Origin: Vibrio gallicus
GTDB lineage: Bacteria > Pseudomonadota > Gammaproteobacteria > Enterobacterales > Vibrionaceae
DNA length: 64,000 nt
NCBI RefSeq assembly: GCF_024346875.1
Contig: NZ_AP024871.1
Location: 2,108,001-2,172,000 of the forward strand
Direction of reading: 5' to 3'
Shown: positions 46,327 through 56,707 of the stretch, in pieces
Layout: the number at the start of each line of letters is the position of its first letter
Position numbering within the stretch: position 1 is the first letter of the stretch
Position numbers and translations under genes: made by a program
The notes under the pieces: model-generated
What the model saw: only the letters and a program-made list of their open reading frames with translations
The model's database searches: none
What the model was told of the DNA's origin: nothing

Positions 46327-47298
46327 GTGTCTGGATTCAATTTTAAGCAAGCTGCATGTGAGGTTCTCGATATTGAGGTCAAAGGGTTACAACAACTCTC
46401 ACAGTACTTCAATGCCGAATTTGAACAAGCCTGCACCACTATCCTCAATAATAAAGAGGGGAAAGTGGTTGTTATGGGGATGGGTAAATCAGGCCATATT
46501 GGGAAAAAAATTGCGGCAACATTAGCTAGCACAGGTACCTCTGCATTTTTTGTTCATCCAGGCGAGGCCTCTCACGGAGACCTAGGTATGATAGAGGCTA
46601 ATGATATCGTTCTGGCCATATCAAACTCAGGAGAATCAGGAGAAATACTGTCTCTGTTTCCGGTATTAAAGCGGCTCAGCATTCGCATTATTTCCATGAC
46701 AGGTAAACCTAAATCAAGCATGGCTAAGCTTGCCGATATCCATTTGTGTATCTCGGTACCTCAAGAGGCGTGTCCAATTGAGCTGGCACCAACGGCAAGC
46801 ACAACTGCAACCTTGGTTATGGGGGATGCATTGGCGATGGCGCTTATGCAAGCTCGCGGCTTTACCGCAGAAGATTTTGCACTTTCCCATCCAGGTGGAG
46901 CGCTCGGACGCAAACTATTACTAAAATTAGAAAACATCATGCATGTTGGTGATGAAGTGCCGTCGGTATTTGCTGACGCCAGTGTCAAAGATGCACTACT
47001 GGAAATCAGCCAAAAAGGATTGGGGATGACAGCGGTCGTAGACGAAGACCAGCATATCCTTGGTATCTTTACCGATGGTGACCTACGCCGATTACTCGAC
47101 ACTAAACTGGATATCCATAATGCGGTTATCGGTGATGTCATGAGCAAGAATCCAGCAACTGCTTCACCCGGTCTGCTTGCGGTTGAAGGTCTAAACATGA
47201 TGCAAGAGAGAAGCATCACCGCTCTACTTCTTAGCCAACAAGGCAAGTTAGTCGGCGCACTCAATATGCATGATTTATTAAAAGCTGGGGTAATGTAA
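46327..47298 (+). CDS. kdsD: D-arabinose-5-phosphate isomerase
   Basis: A 323-residue isomerase converting ribulose-5-phosphate to arabinose-5-phosphate, first step of Kdo synthesis. An SIS domain (about 40-175; GMGKSGHIGKKIAATLASTG and HPGEASHGDLG with the catalytic residues) is followed by two CBS domains (about 205-320). It starts with GTG at 46327, preceded by AAAGGT. kdsC follows after 3 bases. Confidence 0.95.
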   Translation: MSGFNFKQAACEVLDIEVKGLQQLSQYFNAEFEQACTTILNNKEGKVVVMGMGKSGHIGKKIAATLASTGTSAFFVHPGEASHGDLGMIEANDIVLAISNSGESGEILSLFPVLKRLSIRIISMTGKPKSSMAKLADIHLCISVPQEACPIELAPTASTTATLVMGDALAMALMQARGFTAEDFALSHPGGALGRKLLLKLENIMHVGDEVPSVFADASVKDALLEISQKGLGMTAVVDEDQHILGIFTDGDLRRLLDTKLDIHNAVIGDVMSKNPATASPGLLAVEGLNMMQERSITALLLSQQGKLVGALNMHDLLKAGVM

Positions 47299-47301
47299 CC
47301 T

Positions 47302-47859
47302 ATGACTGAAATGATCAACACTCTATACGGCAGCGTCTCAAAGTCCGTATTTAACACCGCACAAGGTATTAAATTACTTATCTGCGATGTTGATGGCGTA
47401 TTTTCAGACGGCCTGATTTATATGGGCAATGATGGCGAAGAGCTCAAAACGTTTCACACCCGTGACGGCTATGGCGTAAAGTCACTAATGAATGCAGGCA
47501 TTGAGATCGCAATCATTACCGGAAGACGCTCTCAAATAGTTGAAAACCGCATGACAGCGTTAGGCATTAACCTGATTTATCAAGGTCAAGATGACAAGAT
47601 TAAGGCCTATCATGATATTTGTAGTAAGCTCAATATTGCACCTGAACATACCGCTTATATTGGCGATGACTTAATCGACTGGCCGGTCATGAAGCATGTA
47701 GCACTGGGTGTGTGTGTGAATGATGGGCATCCGCTTTTAGCACAAAAAGCAGATTATGTTACTCAGATTAAAGGCGGTCATGGAGCGGTGCGTGAGGTAT
47801 GTGACCTTATCCTTGAAGCGCGTGGCGAACTAGAACAACACAAAGGCTTGAGTATATGA
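47302..47859 (+). CDS. kdsC: 3-deoxy-D-manno-octulosonate 8-phosphate phosphatase
   Basis: A 185-residue HAD phosphatase (C0 type, no cap) that makes free Kdo for LPS. Motif I is LLICDVDGVFSDG with D29 and D31; AIITGRRS and YIGDDLIDWPVM are motifs II and IV. Its stop overlaps the lptC start by four bases. Confidence 0.95.
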   Translation: MTEMINTLYGSVSKSVFNTAQGIKLLICDVDGVFSDGLIYMGNDGEELKTFHTRDGYGVKSLMNAGIEIAIITGRRSQIVENRMTALGINLIYQGQDDKIKAYHDICSKLNIAPEHTAYIGDDLIDWPVMKHVALGVCVNDGHPLLAQKADYVTQIKGGHGAVREVCDLILEARGELEQHKGLSI

Positions 47860-48419
47860 CCAGTTCGAGAATCTTTCAGTTGGTATTGGTGGGCATTATT
47901 GTATGTTCAGGCTACTACCTGCTAACGAATCAAGAACAGATAAAGACTCAGGTTAAGCCCGATTTAGAGCTGCCTACGTTTGTTGGCCACCGAGTAACCA
48001 ATACTAATTTCGACCAAAATGGCACTCGCAACTATCTGATTACATCAGAAAAGCTAGAGCACTTCGCCGAAGATGGTCACACCGTATTTGATAACATCGT
48101 TCTGTATGTGTATCGTGAAGGTACAACAGAAGAATGGCAGGTAGTGTCTGATAAGGGCGTTTTGACTAAATCTCAACAGCTCACTTTAACTGGAAATGTT
48201 GTGGCAACTAACCTACTGCCTGACGCCAGTTTTGAGACACTTGAAACTGAAAAAATGATAATTGAATTGGACTCGAAAGACTTTAATAGCGATGTTCAGG
48301 TGACTTTAACTGGCCCTCAATTTGTCAATGTCGGCCAAGCCCTTGAAGGCAACCTAGATACCAACAAAGCAGTCCTATTCAACCATGTACAAGGTATTTA
48401 TGAAAAAGCTAAGCCTTAG
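47856..48419 (+). CDS. lptC: LPS export protein LptC
   Basis: A 187-residue bitopic protein with one N-terminal helix (IFQLVLVGIIVCSGYYLL) and a periplasmic jellyroll that receives LPS from LptFG and hands it to LptA. DGHTVFDNIVLYVYREG and the following beta strands fit the LptC/LptA-like fold. Starts within kdsC's stop and overlaps lptA by 20 bases, so kdsC-lptC-lptA-lptB are tightly coupled. Confidence 0.93.
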   Translation: MTSSRIFQLVLVGIIVCSGYYLLTNQEQIKTQVKPDLELPTFVGHRVTNTNFDQNGTRNYLITSEKLEHFAEDGHTVFDNIVLYVYREGTTEEWQVVSDKGVLTKSQQLTLTGNVVATNLLPDASFETLETEKMIIELDSKDFNSDVQVTLTGPQFVNVGQALEGNLDTNKAVLFNHVQGIYEKAKP

Positions 48420-48897
48420 TTTATTAATTGGTGTTTTGCTCTCTCCAACAGCATTTGCTCTATCTACAGACTCAGAGCAACCTGTTTATATTGACTCAGA
48501 TAGCCAACAGCTGGATATGAAGAGCAATAAAGTGACCTTTTTAGGTGACGTAAAGATGCGCCAAGGTAGCATTAATGTTGAGGGTGACAAGGTTGTTGTT
48601 TATCGAAACCCCAAAGATGGTTCAATCAAAGAAGTTGAAGCTTTTGGTAAATTAGCCAAGTTTTCGCAATTAACCGATGATGGTAAAACCATTAAAGGTC
48701 ATGCCGAAGAGCTTTACTACAACATGTCAAAAGATGAGTTGACCATGATTAAGCAGGCAATGCTTGCACAAGATGACAGCACGATTCACGGTGACAAGAT
48801 TAACTACCATATTACGACTGAAAAAATGGTAGCTGAAAGTAATAAAGGCTCTCGCGTGTCGACTATTTTGCAGCCTCAACCTAAGCAGAAGAAATAA
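48400..48897 (+). CDS. lptA: LPS transport periplasmic protein LptA
   Basis: A 165-residue periplasmic protein that polymerises into the LPS bridge between membranes. A signal peptide (MKKLSLSLLIGVLLSPTAFA) is followed by the jellyroll, with VYIDSDSQQLDMKSNKVTFLG and VVYRNPKDGSIKEVEAFG. The ATG at 48400, inside lptC, is chosen because it starts the signal peptide and AAGGT lies 6 bases upstream. Confidence 0.95.
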   Translation: MKKLSLSLLIGVLLSPTAFALSTDSEQPVYIDSDSQQLDMKSNKVTFLGDVKMRQGSINVEGDKVVVYRNPKDGSIKEVEAFGKLAKFSQLTDDGKTIKGHAEELYYNMSKDELTMIKQAMLAQDDSTIHGDKINYHITTEKMVAESNKGSRVSTILQPQPKQKK

Positions 48898-48903
48898 TCC
48901 ATC

Positions 48904-49629
48904 ATGGCAGTCTTAAAAGCGGAACACCTAGCCAAAAGCTATAAAAACCGTAAGGTTGTAGCTGATGTAAGCCTACAGGTAGAATCAGGTCAAATCGTAG
49001 GTTTGCTTGGCCCTAACGGTGCAGGAAAAACCACTTCGTTTTATATGATAGTAGGGTTAGTTGCGCGTGATGAGGGGGCTATTCTCATCGATGATAACGA
49101 TATCAGCCTACTTCCCATGCATAGTCGATCTCGAATGGGGATTGGCTATCTTCCACAAGAAGCCTCTATATTTAGAAAACTCTCGGTAGAAGATAACATC
49201 TATGCGGTGTTGCAAACCCGCGATGATATTTCAAAGCAAGAGCGTGACGATAAGCTCGAAGAATTGTTGGACGAATTCAATATTCAACATATCCGTAAAA
49301 GCGCTGGTATGGCACTTTCCGGTGGTGAGCGCCGCCGCGTAGAGATAGCTCGTGCACTGGCGGCCAACCCACAATTTATCTTACTCGATGAGCCTTTTGC
49401 TGGCGTTGATCCCATCTCAGTTATTGATATCAAAAAAATCATTGAACACCTGCGTGACCGTGGGCTTGGAGTATTGATTACTGACCACAACGTTCGTGAA
49501 ACACTGGATGTATGTGAGCGTGCATATATCGTAAGTCAGGGCCATTTGATAGCCGAAGGGACACCTGAACAAGTCCTAAGCAATGAACAGGTTAAGAAAG
49601 TTTATCTTGGCGAGCAATTCCGCCTTTAA
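48904..49629 (+). CDS. lptB: LPS export ABC transporter ATPase LptB
   Basis: A 241-residue ATPase driving LPS extraction with LptF and LptG (encoded 20 kb away). Walker [11 protein letters not shown]-loop [10 protein letters not shown], signature [14 protein letters not shown], Walker [14 protein letters not shown] and switch His in LITDHN are all present. It lies directly upstream of rpoN, as in most proteobacteria. Confidence 0.97.
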   Translation: MAVLKAEHLAKSYKNRKVVADVSLQVESGQIVGLLGPNGAGKTTSFYMIVGLVARDEGAILIDDNDISLLPMHSRSRMGIGYLPQEASIFRKLSVEDNIYAVLQTRDDISKQERDDKLEELLDEFNIQHIRKSAGMALSGGERRRVEIARALAANPQFILLDEPFAGVDPISVIDIKKIIEHLRDRGLGVLITDHNVRETLDVCERAYIVSQGHLIAEGTPEQVLSNEQVKKVYLGEQFRL

Positions 49630-49653
49630 CCTGTCAACCCAGTCGGTCCTATT

Positions 49654-51129
49654 ATGAAAGCAGCGTTACAACTCAAATTTGGACAGCAACTGGCAATGAC
49701 TCCACAGTTGCAGCAGGCAATTCGTCTACTGCAACTTTCTAGCCTAGACCTGCAACAAGAGATCCAAGAAGCCCTCGATTCCAATCCCCTGCTTGAAGTT
49801 ACAGAAGACAATGACCAATTGGGCGGTGAGGATAAGCAAAACTCAACCGATGAGATAGCATCATCTCAATCAGAGTTATCAGCAACAGAGTCAGAGCCTA
49901 GCGCGCCCGATAGCGCTGAATTGATGGGACAGAATGCACTCAAGAATGATCTCGAAATAGATACATCTTGGGAAGAAGTGTATAGCGCAAATAGTGGCAA
50001 TACCGGAATCGCATCTGATGACGAGCTCCCCGTCTACCAAGGTGAAACTCAAGATAATCTTTATGACCACCTATTGTGGCAAGTAGAGCTGACACCATTT
50101 AGTGAAGTCGATCATGCGATTGCAATGGCAGTTATTGATGCCATTGATGAACGAGGTTTTTTAACCTTATCTGTGGCAGAGATTACTGCAAGCTTGAATC
50201 TAGAAGACCTAGAAGAGGATGAGGTTGTTGCCGTTATAAAGCGCATTCAACAATTCGAACCACTTGGAGTTGGCTCTAGAAATCTACAAGAATGCTTGCT
50301 AATTCAATTAAATGCTCTGCCCAATGACACCCCTTGGAAAGCACAAGCTCATCAAGTTCTACAACATCATATTCAACAATTAGCCAATCGCGACTACAAA
50401 ATAATCGTGAAAGAAACTAAGCTCAAAGAGCATGAGTTAATTGAGGTGTTGCAACTGGTTCAGCGTCTAGACCCTAGACCTGGTAGCCAGATTGGTGATA
50501 GCAGCATCGAGTATGTAATACCCGATATATATGTATTAAAGATCAACGGTAAGTGGGCGGTTTCATTAAACAAAACCAACATTCCACAACTTAACGTCAA
50601 CCAAACCTATGCATCAATGTCGGTTAGTGACAGCCGTGAGAACCAATACATTAAAGATCAACTGCAAGAAGCAAAATGGTTGATTCGCAGCCTAGAGAAT
50701 CGAAATGATACTCTACTTAAGGTCGCTAAGTGTATTGTTGAAAACCAGCAGCAATTCTTCGATCAAGGCGAAGAAGCAATGCAACCTATGATACTAAATG
50801 ATGTAGCTGAGGCTATTGATATGCATGAATCAACTATATCACGGGTCACAACTCAAAAATTTATGCACACCCCAAGAGGGATTTTTGAACTAAAATATTT
50901 TTTCTCAAGTCATGTAAGCAATGAAGAGGGTGAAGACAAATCTTCTACTGCAATACGTGCCATGATTAAAAAGCTGGTTGCCGAGGAGAACGGAACCAAG
51001 CCATTAAGTGATAATAAAATTACTACCCTACTTGCTGAACAAGGAGTCAAAGTCGCGAGGCGTACTGTTGCAAAGTATCGTGAATCTCTCGGCATTGCTC
51101 CATCGAGTCAGCGAAAACGCCTCATTTAG
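49654..51129 (+). CDS. rpoN: RNA polymerase sigma-54 factor
   Basis: A 491-residue sigma-54. Region I at the N-terminus (LQLKFGQQLAMTPQLQQAIRLLQLS) binds enhancer-binding proteins, an acidic region II follows (about 50-125), then the core-binding part and the DNA-binding domain with the RpoN box ARRTVAKYRE near the C-terminus, which reads the -24 element. The amt gene in this window carries a matching promoter. Start of the rpoN-hpf-ptsN-rapZ-npr run. Confidence 0.97.
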   Translation: MKAALQLKFGQQLAMTPQLQQAIRLLQLSSLDLQQEIQEALDSNPLLEVTEDNDQLGGEDKQNSTDEIASSQSELSATESEPSAPDSAELMGQNALKNDLEIDTSWEEVYSANSGNTGIASDDELPVYQGETQDNLYDHLLWQVELTPFSEVDHAIAMAVIDAIDERGFLTLSVAEITASLNLEDLEEDEVVAVIKRIQQFEPLGVGSRNLQECLLIQLNALPNDTPWKAQAHQVLQHHIQQLANRDYKIIVKETKLKEHELIEVLQLVQRLDPRPGSQIGDSSIEYVIPDIYVLKINGKWAVSLNKTNIPQLNVNQTYASMSVSDSRENQYIKDQLQEAKWLIRSLENRNDTLLKVAKCIVENQQQFFDQGEEAMQPMILNDVAEAIDMHESTISRVTTQKFMHTPRGIFELKYFFSSHVSNEEGEDKSSTAIRAMIKKLVAEENGTKPLSDNKITTLLAEQGVKVARRTVAKYRESLGIAPSSQRKRLI

Positions 51130-51150
51130 GCATCAATAGAAGGAACGTTT

Positions 51151-51438
51151 ATGCAAATCAATATGACAGGCCACCACGTTGAGCTAACTGATTCACTTCA
51201 AGAATATGTAAATAATAAATTCCAAAAATTAGAGCGTTTTTTTGAGCATATTACTAATGTTCAGGTTATCCTTAAGCTTGAAAAAGTAAACCATATCGCC
51301 GAGGCTACACTCCATGTAGCACAGGGTGATATTCACGCGACAGCAGAAGCTGAGAATATGTATGCTGCCGTCGATGGCTTAGTTGATAAATTAGTTCGTC
51401 AACTGACTAAGCATAAAGAGAAGTTAAGTAGTCATTAA
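51151..51438 (+). CDS. hpf: Ribosome hibernation promoting factor (short form)
   Basis: A 95-residue short HPF/YfiA-type protein that binds the decoding region of idle ribosomes and promotes 100S dimers. GHHVELTDSLQEYVNNKFQK and the basic C-terminal helix LVDKLVRQLTKHKEK are typical. It lies between rpoN and ptsN, as in E. coli. Confidence 0.95.
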   Translation: MQINMTGHHVELTDSLQEYVNNKFQKLERFFEHITNVQVILKLEKVNHIAEATLHVAQGDIHATAEAENMYAAVDGLVDKLVRQLTKHKEKLSSH

Positions 51439-51440
51439 CC

Positions 51441-51908
51441 ATGCAAATTAATGAAGTATTGTCACTGGACTGCACCAAGAGTGCGGTTCAGTGCTCAAGT
51501 AAAAAGCGCGCGTTAGAGCTTATCAGTAAGATAGTGTCTGAGCATACAGGTCAAGACTCAACTGAGTTATTTGAGTGTATGTTGGGTCGAGAAAAGCTCG
51601 GTAGTACTGGCATCGGAAATGGTATCGCCATTCCCCATGCTCGTATGACTAATTCAGATAAAGCTGTCGCGGTACTCCTTCAGTGTGAAGAAGCGATAGA
51701 ATTTGATTCTGTAGATAATCGTCCTGTAGACCTGTTATTTGCTTTGTTGGTGCCTGAAAATCAATGTAAAGAGCACCTTAAAACCTTATCTAGCATGGCT
51801 AAGTGCCTAAACGATAAGAAAATAACTAAACGTCTACGCCATGCACAAAGTGATGAAGAGCTATTTGAAATAATGCTCTCCCAAAATAATGGAGAAGATA
51901 ATGCCTAA
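51441..51908 (+). CDS. ptsN: PTS IIA-like nitrogen-regulatory protein PtsN
   Basis: A 155-residue EIIA-Ntr, phosphorylated on His66 in GIAIPHARM by the nitrogen PTS (PtsP-Npr). In enterics it regulates potassium transport and other targets rather than sugar uptake. It starts 2 bases after hpf and overlaps rapZ by 8 bases. Confidence 0.95.
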   Translation: MQINEVLSLDCTKSAVQCSSKKRALELISKIVSEHTGQDSTELFECMLGREKLGSTGIGNGIAIPHARMTNSDKAVAVLLQCEEAIEFDSVDNRPVDLLFALLVPENQCKEHLKTLSSMAKCLNDKKITKRLRHAQSDEELFEIMLSQNNGEDNA

Positions 51909-52767
51909 GTCTCGCCAACTAGTTGTTGTCAGTGGCAACTCTGGTGGTGGTAAAAGTGTCGCTCTTCGAGCCCTTGAAGACCTCGGTTATTATTGCGTTG
52001 ATAACCTTCCCGTGACCCTACTAGGCGCCTTTGTAAATGGCTTAAGCTTCAAGCAGCAGCGCGTCGCAGTAAGCATTGATATAAGAAACCTTCCGCTTGA
52101 TCCTGCACAAGTAAATACGGCTTTAGATGCTCTTGAAGACTCGATAACCGTTACTATGTTGTTCCTTGAAGCCGATGAGCAAACACTGGTTAAACGCTAT
52201 AGTGAAACTCGTCGCATCCATCCCCTATCATTGAACGAAAAATGCCGAACCCTACATCAAGCGATTGTCGAAGAGCGACAACTATTGGTCAGCCTTAAAG
52301 CAAAAGCCAATATACTCATCGACAGTAGTAAACTTTCTATTCATGACCTTAGTGAGTTGGTCAGGAAACGCGTTCTAGGGCAAAACGGGCAAGAGCTAGT
52401 GATGGTGTTTGAGTCATTTGGATTCAAACACGGACTCCCAGTTGATGTCGATTATGTATTTGATGTTCGCTTTTTACCTAATCCTCACTGGGAAGCTAAG
52501 CTTCGCCCTTTCACTGGATTAGACAAGGCAATTCAAGATTATTTGTACAGCTTTGATGATGTTGTTGAACTCAAGCAGCAAATAGAAGCCTTTATCGAAC
52601 GCTGGTTGCCTTCGTTGGAGAAAAATAACCGCAGCTACCTGACTGTTGCTATCGGCTGTACTGGAGGAAAGCACCGCTCTGTTTTTCTCGCTCAACAGAT
52701 CGGTGAACACTTTATGCAGCAAGGTAAAAATGTGCTCATTCGTCACACCCAATTAGAGCGTCATTAA
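51901..52767 (+). CDS. rapZ: RNase adapter protein RapZ
   Basis: A 288-residue protein with an N-terminal nucleotide-binding domain (Walker A GNSGGGKS at 12-19) and a C-terminal RNA-binding domain ([17 protein letters not shown] near 248-264). In E. coli it binds glucosamine-6-phosphate and guides RNase E to the GlmZ RNA, so controlling glmS. The ATG at 51901 is supported by GGAG 7 bases upstream; a start at 51889 would precede that site. glmS is present at 16.4 kb. Confidence 0.95.
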   Translation: MPKSRQLVVVSGNSGGGKSVALRALEDLGYYCVDNLPVTLLGAFVNGLSFKQQRVAVSIDIRNLPLDPAQVNTALDALEDSITVTMLFLEADEQTLVKRYSETRRIHPLSLNEKCRTLHQAIVEERQLLVSLKAKANILIDSSKLSIHDLSELVRKRVLGQNGQELVMVFESFGFKHGLPVDVDYVFDVRFLPNPHWEAKLRPFTGLDKAIQDYLYSFDDVVELKQQIEAFIERWLPSLEKNNRSYLTVAIGCTGGKHRSVFLAQQIGEHFMQQGKNVLIRHTQLERH

Positions 52768-53039
52768 TGATCGTATCGAAAACTCTATTTATTCAGAATC
52801 GCCTAGGTTTACATGCTCGCGCAGCAGTTAAGCTGGTTGAGTTAGCCCAAGGCTTTGATGCTAAAGTTACCCTCAGCAATCAGGAAGGCAATGCACAGGC
52901 TGACAGTGTGATGGGACTTTTAATGCTAGAGTCTGGACAGGGTGAGCAGATCACCATCACCACCGAAGGCGATGAGGCACAGGTAGCACTCAATGCGATT
53001 GCCGAACTGATAGAAGGTAAGTTTGAAGAAGACGAATAG
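52767..53039 (+). CDS. npr: Phosphocarrier protein NPr
   Basis: A 90-residue HPr-like protein of the nitrogen PTS, phosphorylated on His16 in [10 protein letters not shown], and passing phosphate to Pts[16 protein letters not shown] carries the HPr second motif. The start overlaps the rapZ stop by one base (TAATG). Confidence 0.95.
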   Translation: MIVSKTLFIQNRLGLHARAAVKLVELAQGFDAKVTLSNQEGNAQADSVMGLLMLESGQGEQITITTEGDEAQVALNAIAELIEGKFEEDE

Positions 53040-53203
53040 CGCGCAATAATTCACCAGTCACAACCTTTTCTCTGTATATATCCATCAGATTTTTAAGAAG
53101 TTATTAAACCTTATCTCAAAATAGGCTAATATCTTCTATGCTCAAGCACACCTAAATCCTTGAGTCATTATCTTATCAAAATAGCATCAATTGGAGGTAC
53201 ATC

Positions 53204-54562
53204 ATGGCGGAACAGATCGAGTTTGATCAAGCCCACCAAACGCTCCAAGAAGTCGGCGATGCATTAGATAATGGTCGATTTGTCTTTGTTCGTCGCCAGC
53301 TCCAAAGTATGGAGCCGGAAGATATTGCCCACTTGCTTGAAGCATCTCCTCGCAAAAGCCGAGAGGTTTTATGGCAACTTACCGATCCTGAGGATTACGG
53401 TGAGATTCTAGATGAACTTAGCGAGGACGTAAAAGACAGCCTAGTTTCTAAGATGGCTCCAGACCGCTTGGCTCAAGCGACTGAAGGCTTGGAAACCGAT
53501 GATGTCGCCTATGTATTGCGAAGCCTACCTAACAATCTATCACAGCAAGTCCTTGGACAAATGGATAGTGCCGATAGGCTACGAGTAGAAAAAGCACTTT
53601 CGTATCCTGAAGACACCGCTGGCGGCCTGATGAATACTGACGTTACCACCATTCGTGGTGATGTCGATATCGACGTAGTACTTCGCTATATGCGAATGAA
53701 AGGTGAGCTCCCAGAAGCCACTGATACCTTGTATGTCATTGATGATGACAACCGCTTGATAGGCCATCTATCTCTAACCACTCTTCTTACGACTCAAACA
53801 GATATCTCTGTTATTGATGTAATGGAAGATACTGATGAAGCTATTTTAGTCAGTATTAGTGATACCGACGTTGCAAGCCTATTTGAACGTAGAAACTGGA
53901 TTTCAGCGCCAGTAGTTGATGAAAACCAGCATCTAGTAGGCAGGATCACCATCGATGATGTGGTCGATGTTATTCGTGAAGATGCCGAGCACTCCATGAT
54001 GAGTATGGCAGGTATGGATGACGATGAAGATACCTTTGCCCCAGTGGTTAAATCAGCACGCCGCCGCAGTATATGGCTAGGTGCGAATGTCCTTGCTGCG
54101 TTAGCTGCAGCATCCGTATCCAACATCTTTGAAGCCACACTGGAACAAATGGCTGCAATTGCAGTGTTGATGACCATAGTCCCTTCTATGGGGGGAGTCG
54201 CTGGAAATCAGACCGTTGCGCTAGTGATTCGTGGTCTTGCTTTAGGGCATATCGGCGACAGTAACCGCAAAGAGCTGCTATTTAAAGAAGCCGCTATCGG
54301 GCTCCTTAACGGGATTCTATGGGCTCTAATTATCGGGGCTATTGTAGTGGTATGGAAAGGAGACTGGCTACTAGGCAGCATTATATCCGGAGCGATGTTG
54401 GCTAACCTAGTTGTAGCTGGTATTGCAGGGGTTACCATCCCTATCATTTTGAAGAAGATGAATATTGACCCAGCCCTTGCCGGTGGAATGGCATTAACCA
54501 CGATTACAGACGTAGTTGGTTTATCGGTATTCCTTGGGCTAGCCACCTTATTCTTAATCTAA
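53204..54562 (+). CDS. mgtE: Magnesium transporter MgtE
   Basis: A 452-residue magnesium channel. N-terminal helical superfamily domain (about 1-130), two CBS domains (about 135-255) that sense cytoplasmic magnesium, and five C-terminal membrane helices with the signature VPSMGGVAGNQT and the pore-lining GGMALTTITDVVG. GGAGG precedes the ATG. It has its own 164-base upstream region, so it is separate from the rpoN run. Confidence 0.95.
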   Translation: MAEQIEFDQAHQTLQEVGDALDNGRFVFVRRQLQSMEPEDIAHLLEASPRKSREVLWQLTDPEDYGEILDELSEDVKDSLVSKMAPDRLAQATEGLETDDVAYVLRSLPNNLSQQVLGQMDSADRLRVEKALSYPEDTAGGLMNTDVTTIRGDVDIDVVLRYMRMKGELPEATDTLYVIDDDNRLIGHLSLTTLLTTQTDISVIDVMEDTDEAILVSISDTDVASLFERRNWISAPVVDENQHLVGRITIDDVVDVIREDAEHSMMSMAGMDDDEDTFAPVVKSARRRSIWLGANVLAALAAASVSNIFEATLEQMAAIAVLMTIVPSMGGVAGNQTVALVIRGLALGHIGDSNRKELLFKEAAIGLLNGILWALIIGAIVVVWKGDWLLGSIISGAMLANLVVAGIAGVTIPIILKKMNIDPALAGGMALTTITDVVGLSVFLGLATLFLI

Positions 54563-54579
54563 GTAAACAAAGTATTCCT

Positions 54580-54610
54580 AAAAAAAGCGAGCTAATTAGC
54601 TCGCTTTTTT
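54580..54610. terminator. Bidirectional terminator between mgtE and pmbA
   Basis: AAAAAAGCGAGCTAA and TTAGCTCGCTTTTTT form a perfect 30-base palindrome with T runs on both strands. Confidence 0.95.
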
Positions 54611-54637
54611 GTATTTACTCTTCAAATTACAGATCAG

Positions 54638-55981
54638 CTAGTTACCTGCAACCTTCATTGATTCAATTAAGATTGAACCGGTTTGGATCTGGGAGCGCGT
54701 TTCAACATCGTTACCCACAGCAACAATGTTTTGGTACATATCTTTTAGATTACCCGCGACCGTTACCTCAGACACTGGATATTGAATTACTCCATTCTCA
54801 ACCCAAAACCCAGATACGCCACGAGAATAGTCACCCGTTACACCATTAACACCTTGCCCCATAACCTCGGTCACCAACAAACCAGTGCCTAGCTCTTTGA
54901 GCATGCCATCAAAATTCTGACCTGTTGATTCAACAAACCAGTTATGTATGCCACCTGCATGACCAGTTGTGGTCATATCGAGTTTTCGAGCCGCATAGCT
55001 AGTTAGTAGATATGTCGCCAAAGTACCATCAGAGATAATGTCGTAATCTTTGGTTTGTACACCTTCACTATCAAAAGGCGTTGACGCTAAACCGCGTAAT
55101 AGATGCGGGCGCTCAGTGACATTAAACCAATCAGGCAAGATTTTTTTACCTAAATGGTCAAGTAAAAAAGACGACTTACGATATAAGCTACCACCGCTAA
55201 TTGCTGTGGCAAGATGTCCTAATAGTCCGGTTGCGACATCTGCGGTAAACATAATTGGATATTGACCAGTAGGAATTTGTCGAGCATCTAAACGCTGCAC
55301 GGTACGCTCAGCCGCTTTGATACCAACAGTTTCTGGAGTCCATAGGTCTTCAGTACTGCGAGCAATCGTATAGCTATAGTCGCGCTCCATTGTCTGATCT
55401 TTACCCTCTGCTATCACGCAACAACTAATACTATGTCGACTAGAAGGATAGCTGGCTAATACACCATGTGAGTTACCATAAACTCGAATACCATAATGGC
55501 TGTCATAGCTCGCTCCATCACTTTGTTTGATCTTGTCGCTATAATTTAGGCTTGCTTCTTCAGCTTGAATAGCAAGTTGAGCTGCTAAATCAGGGTTAGG
55601 CTCATCCGGATGAAAAAGATCCAGATCTTTGATTTCTTTAACCATTAGTTCAGCAGGTGCTGGACCGGCAAATGGGTCTTGTGAGGTATATTTAGCAATA
55701 TCTAAAGCCGCTGCAACGGTTTGTGCTATCGCCTTCTCACTAAGATCGGACGTAGACGCGCTGCCTTTGCGTTGACCACGATAAACTGTTATTCCAAGTG
55801 CACCATCGCTGTTAAACTCAACGTTCTCAACTTCGCCCATCCGAGTTGAGACACTCAAGCCGGTCGACTTGTTGATAGCAACCTCAACCGCATCAGCGCT
55901 AACTTTAGCCAACTCTAAAGCGCGAGCAACAGCAGATTCTAATTCAATTTTTTGTTGGGCAATTTGTTGTCTAGCGTCCAT
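54638..55981 (-). CDS. pmbA: Metalloprotease PmbA/TldE
   Basis: A 447-residue subunit of the TldD/TldE protease, which matures microcin B17 and degrades CcdA in E. coli. Family stretches: [41 protein letters not shown] and [15 protein letters not shown]. TldE lacks the HExxxH zinc site carried by TldD. The ATG at 55981 is chosen by family length; ATG at 55996 is in frame, and neither has a clear ribosome site. Its partner gene tldD is 0.7 kb upstream. Confidence 0.93.
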   Translation of the reverse strand: MDARQQIAQQKIELESAVARALELAKVSADAVEVAINKSTGLSVSTRMGEVENVEFNSDGALGITVYRGQRKGSASTSDLSEKAIAQTVAAALDIAKYTSQDPFAGPAPAELMVKEIKDLDLFHPDEPNPDLAAQLAIQAEEASLNYSDKIKQSDGASYDSHYGIRVYGNSHGVLASYPSSRHSISCCVIAEGKDQTMERDYSYTIARSTEDLWTPETVGIKAAERTVQRLDARQIPTGQYPIMFTADVATGLLGHLATAISGGSLYRKSSFLLDHLGKKILPDWFNVTERPHLLRGLASTPFDSEGVQTKDYDIISDGTLATYLLTSYAARKLDMTTTGHAGGIHNWFVESTGQNFDGMLKELGTGLLVTEVMGQGVNGVTGDYSRGVSGFWVENGVIQYPVSEVTVAGNLKDMYQNIVAVGNDVETRSQIQTGSILIESMKVAGN

Positions 55982-56115
55982 ATTTAAATCAATCATTTGC
56001 GAACAATAAAGGGTAGAATAACAAGCTTTTCGCTTTCTCCCCAATTTGTTTGGTAAAATAACTGGTATCAAGCGAAATCCACATTACGATTTGAGCAAAT
56101 TAAGAGCATCTTTTT

Positions 56116-56640
56116 ATGGCAAGAAAAAACCAAAAAGCCCCTTGGGAAGAGGAAGAAGAGATCATCTGGGTAAGTAAAACCGAGATGAAAGAAGATATGG
56201 AAGTCCTACAGAAGCTTGGTGAAGAGTTAGTTGGCCTAAAGCCTTCTGTATTAGCAAAGTTCCCACTACCTGATCAGCTTGCTGAAGCTATCAAGGATGC
56301 GCAGCGCTTCAAAAATGAAGCCAAGCGTCGCCAATTGCAATTCATTGGTAAGCTAATGCGTCAGGTAGAGCCTGAGCTTATTCAAGCGGCGTTGGATAAA
56401 CACCGCAACAAACATGCTCAAGCATCAGCTGAGTTACACAAGCTTGAAAGCTTACGTGATGAACTGATCGAGCAAGGCGATGTGGCAATTGAAAAGGTAT
56501 TAGAGCTATACCCAAGCGTTGATCGCCAACGTTTACGTCAACTTGTGCGTCAAGCCAACAAAGAGAAGAAGCTTAACAAGCCGCCTAAGGCTTATCGTGA
56601 AATTTTCCAAACCCTAAAAGAATTACACGACAAAGTTTAA
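56116..56640 (+). CDS. yjgA: Ribosome biogenesis factor YjgA (DarP)
   Basis: A 174-residue, highly charged helical protein of the YjgA/DarP (DUF615) family that assists late assembly of the 50S subunit. [26 protein letters not shown] is the conserved N-terminal stretch, followed by [14 protein letters not shown]. It is divergent from pmbA with 134 bases between the chosen starts, a standard proteobacterial pair. Confidence 0.95.
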   Translation: MARKNQKAPWEEEEEIIWVSKTEMKEDMEVLQKLGEELVGLKPSVLAKFPLPDQLAEAIKDAQRFKNEAKRRQLQFIGKLMRQVEPELIQAALDKHRNKHAQASAELHKLESLRDELIEQGDVAIEKVLELYPSVDRQRLRQLVRQANKEKKLNKPPKAYREIFQTLKELHDKV

Positions 56641-56656
56641 GCATCATCAGTAACCC

Positions 56657-56688
56657 AAAAGGCCTGCTTATTAAAGCAGGCCTTTTTT
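56657..56688. terminator. Bidirectional terminator between yjgA and tldD
   Basis: AAAAGGCCTGCTT, 4-base loop, AAGCAGGCCTTTT; T run on both strands. Confidence 0.94.
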
Positions 56689-56707
56689 AATATAACTCAA
56701 CGGCTCG

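Noticed and set aside
46761..47357. 198-codon frame antisense to kdsD
   Set aside because: Covered by the SIS/CBS domains of kdsD on the other strand; no recognisable motif of its own.
53040..53203. Magnesium riboswitch before mgtE
   Set aside because: Only a 6-bp stem (CTCAAG/CTTGAG) is visible; M-box structure is not recognisable in 164 bases.
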